Origin: Episyrphus balteatus
Taxonomy: Eukaryota > Arthropoda > Insecta > Diptera > Syrphidae
NCBI RefSeq assembly: GCF_945859705.1
Contig: NC_079134.1
Span: 10,767,545-10,831,544, forward strand
Direction of reading: 5' to 3'
DNA length: 64,000 bases
The position numbers and the translations under genes are program-made. Positions within the stretch are counted from its first letter, which is position 1; each line of letters opens with the position of its first letter. Below are positions 58,853-64,000 of this stretch, one piece after another. The notes beneath the pieces were generated by a model that saw nothing but the letters and a program-made list of their open reading frames with translations, was not told where the DNA came from and ran no database searches.

Positions 58853-61029
58853 CTCATTTGTTTGTTAGTTTGTTATATGAACGTTATAGGCAATTTTTGG
58901 AAGATTTCAATAATACCATTGTTAAAAACGCAATATGTATATATACTCCTATAAGCTTTCTATTATTGTATGTGAAGAATAATTTTCAGAGAAAATTCTT
59001 TAAGAATCAACAGAAGTAAAATTATGTTGCCTTAAATGATGATTATAGGAGTAAAACTGCAAGTTATCTGCACTCTTCTCTGGTTTTATAAATTATGAGA
59101 CTTAGCAATAACATATGTTTAAAAACACTGAGAACGTTCTTTTAAATTAAGGCATTGGCAACACTCATGACATTTCTAATACCCAAATACAATCATATAC
59201 ATACATAGACACACATTTTAATATAAACTCGAAACTGTTATTTGCTAGACACTCAATACGTCCTCATGCAAGCGGAATAATAAATTTTGAGGTCGACTCT
59301 ATATGTCAGCCAAAAGATTACGACGACGAGAATATTTTTCGAAATCCTCATCCTCAAGCAAAATTGCTTTTCTAATTCACATTGTCAGTGAGTGAGTAAG
59401 TGAGTGAGTCAAATCATCAGTCAGTCGAAAGAAAAGAGAAATGAAACAGAACCGTCAGACAGACAAATAAACAAACAGACACGACAGACAGACAGAAACA
59501 TTATTCTATATACACAACACATCAGACCGATCAATATTTCTTTATGTAGGTTGTAGAGGATGTCCTTTGATATAGAAATTGTCTGTGCTTGTAAATGTGT
59601 GTGTGTTTGTAGATTTGTCTATATTTGTATGTAAAAAGTAGGACGTGTGTGGTAGGTATGCGATGCCTTGTGTCCAAATGTCAGACACGTTTCTTAAAAG
59701 ACCTAAATCTTCTTTACAGTGTTAATTTAGGACGTGTGTGTTCCGGACAAAGGGATGAGATGTTGATGATGACGGTGTGATACCAGAGTATAATGGTTGG
59801 TTCAATGGCTAGAAATTTTCTATTGATAAAGTTGTTGCAAATGATGAGTATATATACAGATGGGTTGGGGTGGATAAATGCGGAGATGAAATTGGGTACA
59901 TATAAGGGAAAACCTTTTCCTGGATATTTGTGTAAGACTTTTTGCATAGAAGGAAAAGTCCGTACCGTAATGGGAAGGATTATAATGGCCTTGTATATAT
60001 GGCCATTTCAGCCTTTTTACGTTATTACAGCCTTGGGGATTTAAGTTGTTTAAAGAAAAAAACCTTATCAATGTAATTCGTCCTTTTTTCAGGATGTCTT
60101 AGCAACACGTTCAAATTCTACACTGAACTAATAAAAAAAACTAAATATTTAACAAAAAAATCTATAAACTGTGATAAACACATTTCGACTTTAAATGGAG
60201 CATGTGATGATAGGGTTTTATTAGTGAATAGTTTACTCTTAAAAATCAGACATGCAGTTGGATTACTACAATATTGAAAGTTGAAAGATTAAGATATTGC
60301 AAAATCTAAAAATTTTGACAGTTGACACTTTAGGTTGATTTAATTTACTATCTCACATTATTTACCATGTAAGTCTCTTATCTCTCCAATACAATCGATA
60401 GGAGCTTCATACAAAAATTGACTTCAGTTTAAGAACTGTTATAATTAGTCTGTTTCTGTGAAGCGTATAACAGTGTGTATAACAGTATAACAGTATATGA
60501 GTATAACAGTTCAATTAATCTAATTCTTATCAATTTTATCCCTATAATACACTACATAGTGAATTATAGCAAAATGTCTAACTGTTATAACTGTGGTGGT
60601 ACAATTCTATCTAGGTATTATAGCTAGTAAAACGTCAGTGCCTGTCACATTTTTTTTTATATAAACCAAAAAATTTAAATGCTTTGAACCTACTTTCAAA
60701 ACTAATTGGAGTCAAGAAAACTGTTATATTTTTTTTATAAAATCCACGGCCGTGTATTATTATATGACTGATGAGATACCACTGCGGGTTCGTACATCGT
60801 ACTCCTCTCTTGTAATCTATAGAAGATAATGTAAATAGTTTTTGATGAAAATTCACTTTTCACTGAACTGAAAGTGAATTCATAGGTTAAAAGTCGATTT
60901 CTAAGCATTTGCGTCAATTGTGCTCAAAACAAATAACGTTAAAGGCACTCCCCAACTGTCGATCCCAGTAGTTACCACAGTTTTACGTCGCGTGCTTCCG
61001 TTTAACCAGAGGTTTGTTTCTTAAATCAC
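58853..61029. other. non-coding sequence with small simple repeats
   Basis: GAGT units at 59387-59409, CAGA/CAAA units at 59457-59489 and TATAACAGTA units at 60467-60510. Mirror-image frames at 59714-60071 on both strands share no domain. No gene seen. Confidence 0.45.
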
Positions 61030-61600
61030 AAAAATCTTATATAAAACCACAGGTTGATTTGGTAAAATCACGAGTTTTACCTGTTTAACCACGAATTACT
61101 TGGGTAAAATCACAGTTTTCCGCCTATATAAAATAATGACAGGTTTTGGTTAAATCTCATATCGGTTATATCTCATATCTTAACTTTGTAACCTTGGATT
61201 ACTCCGGTAAAATACGAACTGCTCGGAAAAATCAAGGGTTGCCTCTAAAAAAAAAAAAATACTGGTTTCCAAGTAATATCAAAGGGTTTCGCTGTCAAAG
61301 AACAGATTTTCCCAGAGAAATCCAGAGCCGCTTAGACAAAGTGACATTTTCTCCATTAAATCACGTATAACCCCAGTAAAATCACATCAATTGCTTCCAT
61401 AGTTCTTCTCTCATGGGAAAAGCCCCAAGCAAGGTGAATATTTGAAAACACTATCATTAAAGAATGGTTTGTTACGTGTAATTGTTTTAAATTTGTAAGC
61501 GTTGTTTTTTTAGATATTCATACAATTATTTAGAAATGACCATTAAAAATCACAGTTATAAATCACAGTGAATTTAAAATCACAGTTACCCCTGTGAATG
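61030..61600 (-). repeat. degenerate 21-bp minisatellite C2
   Basis: Diverged units of GGTAAAATCACGAGTTTTAC type (GGTAAAATCACAG, CAGTAAAATCACATC, AATCACAGTTACCCC), the reverse complement of the CGTGATTTTACC units at 36955-37470. Best preserved at 61035-61125 and 61350-61390, with a few units again at 61545-61600. Confidence 0.55.
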
Positions 61601-62426
61601 AAAATAATGACTTATAATTTTTACTCTTCTTAAATTCTGAACATTCAGTTTAATCTGCTTAGCTTGCTCCGATGAACTTTTTGTCCTTTTCGGAAAATTT
61701 CTTATAGTGGTGAAAGAAGAACAATACTGGTAAAAATGGTGCAAACACAGAGTTCGGAATTCGTTTGCCGTGAAATGTCTTTTGATTCAAAGTAGCAACC
61801 GCAGCTAATCAGCATTCGTAAGTTTCCAGACAATGTAATCGTATTACAGGCTGGTAATCGAAAATTGAAGGTCTTTCGGCTACAAGCGGTGTTCAAGTTG
61901 AGGCTAGGTCTGGTTTTATGAGTTAAGTGGACAAACTTGTGAAACAAACAGGGTGATTGATTAATTTGAGGATACGTCACCAAATCTTCCATGGTTATGG
62001 TTGATCGTTATTAGGATATAAGAAAGTTCTATGGATCTTTCGGAAGAGCCGGTTTTCATTGAGTTCTGAAAGCCCTCGGATGCCAATTAGAGATAAAGTT
62101 CAATAACAATTTTTATTGAGGTAAGGAAAAACTCATCAATGTCAAAAGACTTTTCAAAGAGCCAACTAAACTTGAGTTAAAAACTTTCAGTCTCAGAAAG
62201 CTCTGGTTTATGAAAAACTCGAACAAACCTTTTTGAGTTAATATCGTTAGGCTGTGTTCAGAAAGTATCTGCAATATTTTTAAACTATGTTCACATTAAT
62301 TCTTTTTTTGGGCAGTGTATTTTTTTTTTCCATTTAGTTATTTAATATCCCTTATGACCTGTGATGGTGGCACATGATGTCCTTTTAATATAATAAGTTG
62401 AGAAAAAAAATAAAATTCAATGTTCC
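61601..62426. other. non-coding sequence, nothing recognised
   Basis: A 96-codon minus-strand frame at 61702-61992 has no recognised motif. GAGGTAAGG near 62118 lacks a good 3' splice half. Confidence 0.45.
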
Positions 62427-62502
62427 TAATTTTTATTCAGAGATTTTGATAAAGTAATCGTTTTAATTTGTATCCATTTTTTTCTTCTATTTTCAGGTAA
62501 GG
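62427..62502 (+). promoter_or_regulatory. candidate recursive splice (ratchet) site 2
   Basis: TTTTTTTCTTCTATTTTCAG ends at 62496 and is immediately followed by GTAAGG (62497-62502). The pyrimidine tract is strong, the AG is a canonical CAG, and the joined 5' splice half differs from GTAAGT only at +6. CTAAT at 62427-62431 fits a branch point but is far (about 66 bases) from the AG, and TTTTAAT at 62461-62467 is nearer. It has the same strand and architecture as the site at 27559/27560, about 35 kb away, a spacing typical of ratchet points in giant fly introns. No exon is visible on either side. Confidence 0.5.
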
Positions 62503-63642
62503 ACACAAAAAACTGTTAACACGACTCAAGTGCCTTCCACCGTTTATGTACATATTTCTTTGGGGTTAATGCATTTGTAATTTGCTAATGTCCCAAGTGG
62601 AAAAGGTAATTTGTCCTCATTTATTTACAAATAACAGCCCACCAGAACAGAACAGGACAGCAGTTTGCTGGTATAATAATTTATTACATTACAACCAGCA
62701 ATAAGGATTTAATTGCTTGCTCTTTGTATCTATTTTGTTTCTTTTCTTCATTTTCATCTATATAGAATCTTATTTGGGTTGTCTATTTTTTGTCTGTCTG
62801 AGTGATAATGTAATGAAATGACTGAAACACACTTTTTGCGGCGTAATGTTGGAACTACTGTGCGCGATGATTATTAAGGTACCCTTAAGTGTAATGGATT
62901 TCATTTTTATGTTAGTTTGTTTTTTTTTTTCCTCTCTTTGAGGAGGATTACATTTTTTTTTTTTTTTTATGAAATTAATTGCTTCATTTTCGATTAAACG
63001 AGTTTTAATTGAGCAATATTACGTGCTATGTGTCCTGGTTCGGTTTTTAATAATTTATAATATTCGTTAAGAAGTGGTTACTTATAATTGGCAAAACCTA
63101 ATGATGCATTCAATTCATTAATTCATTGATGATGGAATCTCATTTTCGGTCAATAAACTGATGACATACATTTTGGACATTGGAGGTTTTGTAATTCTTT
63201 CAGGTGAATAAATTAAAATACAAAAATGCTTCAAGGCTTTTTTTAATTAGAATTATATTTATTTTATTGATGAGTATAAATCTTTGGAAAATAGAAATAT
63301 TAGTTTGAAACTTCGCGTAACATGAAACTTTAAAAATCTATTACAAAAAGCCTATAAAAAGATACATGAACCGAAAGATGAAATGGCAAATATAACGAAA
63401 GTTAATACAGCTTCGCTTGTAAGTTGGACAGGGGGCGTTTAAAACTTATGTTTGTTTAAAAAATTGATTAGATTTTCAACATAACAAGCTATCACGTGCT
63501 TTGTGGACTACAAGTCTCGAGATTAATCTTAGGAATTCAGTTCCTAAGAGCTCTAGTAATTTATTTCGTTTTTCCACTCTTACAAACAGATGACTACTTT
63601 TGGTCAAGCTTTTTATTGAGATACTATGTATATGTGTACAAT
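62503..63642. other. non-coding sequence, nothing recognised
   Basis: AT-rich with T-runs near 62921 and 62952. No gene or clear repeat. Confidence 0.5.
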
Positions 63643-64000
63643 AGAGTGACCGCAACTCCCATAGAAAAAAATTTTTGTCGAATTTTTTTCGGGGGAACCC
63701 CATAAAATGTTCCGCCTTTGCAGATTTTTAGATAGCCAAAATTTCAGCTCGATTGGATAACTCTAAATGGTGCCGACACTCGCTCAAAGTATCAAAAATC
63801 TCTGTTTTTTCACTGTTTTTCGAAGAAAATTAGCTCTAGCTCCCAGACAGATCGAGTTATTTTCACTTTTTATATATTAAATTAAAGGTAGTGTTGTAAC
63901 ACATAATTCAGATGCTAAATTTGTTTAGTTTTACTAAAAAAGAAAAATATTGTCATCAATTTAAATTTTCAGTACTTACCACAAAAAGAGCTGAAGTGCA
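63643..64000. repeat. probable dispersed repeat, cut by window end
   Basis: Begins near AGAGTGACCGCAACTCCCAT. Has phrases common in insect MITE-like repeats (AGCCAAAATTTCAGCTCGAT, TTAGCTCTAGCTCCCAGACA). No inverted partner is present before the window ends, so class and extent cannot be set. Confidence 0.35.

Noticed and set aside
62112..62126. TTTTTATTGAGGTAAGG as a splice ratchet
   Set aside because: GAG is a poor 3' splice end and the tract is short.

Overview
This is an AT-rich stretch of animal nuclear DNA, most likely from a fly (Diptera, probably a higher fly). The evidence is long A/T homopolymers, GAT/CAT and CAA/TTG simple repeats, many TA-flanked inverted-repeat elements of Tc1/mariner type, and decayed jockey-like non-LTR reverse transcriptase fragments. 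I found no intact protein-coding gene, rRNA or tRNA gene. The few open frames above 100 codons run through tandem repeats, simple repeats or transposon debris, or resemble nothing I recognise. The window reads best as the inside of a very large intron or an intergenic desert. Two plus-strand sites, at 27559/27560 and 62496/62497, join a pyrimidine tract plus AG directly to GTAAG, as in recursive-splicing ratchet points of long fly introns. If real, they put the window inside a giant intron of a plus-strand gene.

Layout: 1-5 kb holds two arrays of a 21-bp minisatellite built on the dyad TGATAAGTTATCA, which contains two inverted GATA-factor-type sites. 7.0-7.5 kb is a tandem duplication of a small palindromic element. 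9.9-13.2 kb is transposon-rich: a decayed repeat with a nuclear-receptor-like DR1 site, a 430-bp inverted-repeat element carrying a tRNA-like segment, and a 1.07-kb foldback. 14-20 kb has diverged duplications and two reverse transcriptase remnants. 26-27 kb has a nested foldback followed by the first candidate ratchet site. 30-32 kb has the best-preserved reverse transcriptase remnant and a hairpin of short repeats. 34.5-37.5 kb has a 1.35-kb foldback, a DR1-bearing inverted repeat and a degenerate 21-bp minisatellite. 39.8-44.3 kb has two arrays of one 19-bp quasi-palindromic minisatellite in opposite orientation around a GC-richer island. 46.6-54.2 kb has four more inverted-repeat elements, one with Transib-like ends. 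55-57.5 kb is GC-richer and rich in simple repeats. 57.5-64 kb has further degenerate minisatellites, the second candidate ratchet site and a repeat truncated by the window edge.

Nothing here forms a pathway or operon. The themes are (i) repeated birth of 19-22 bp minisatellites, several with odd-centred palindromic cores, (ii) an unusual density of long foldback elements without coding capacity, which could yield long hairpin RNA if the region is transcribed, and (iii) possible recursive splicing. All repeat boundaries and copy numbers are by eye and approximate.
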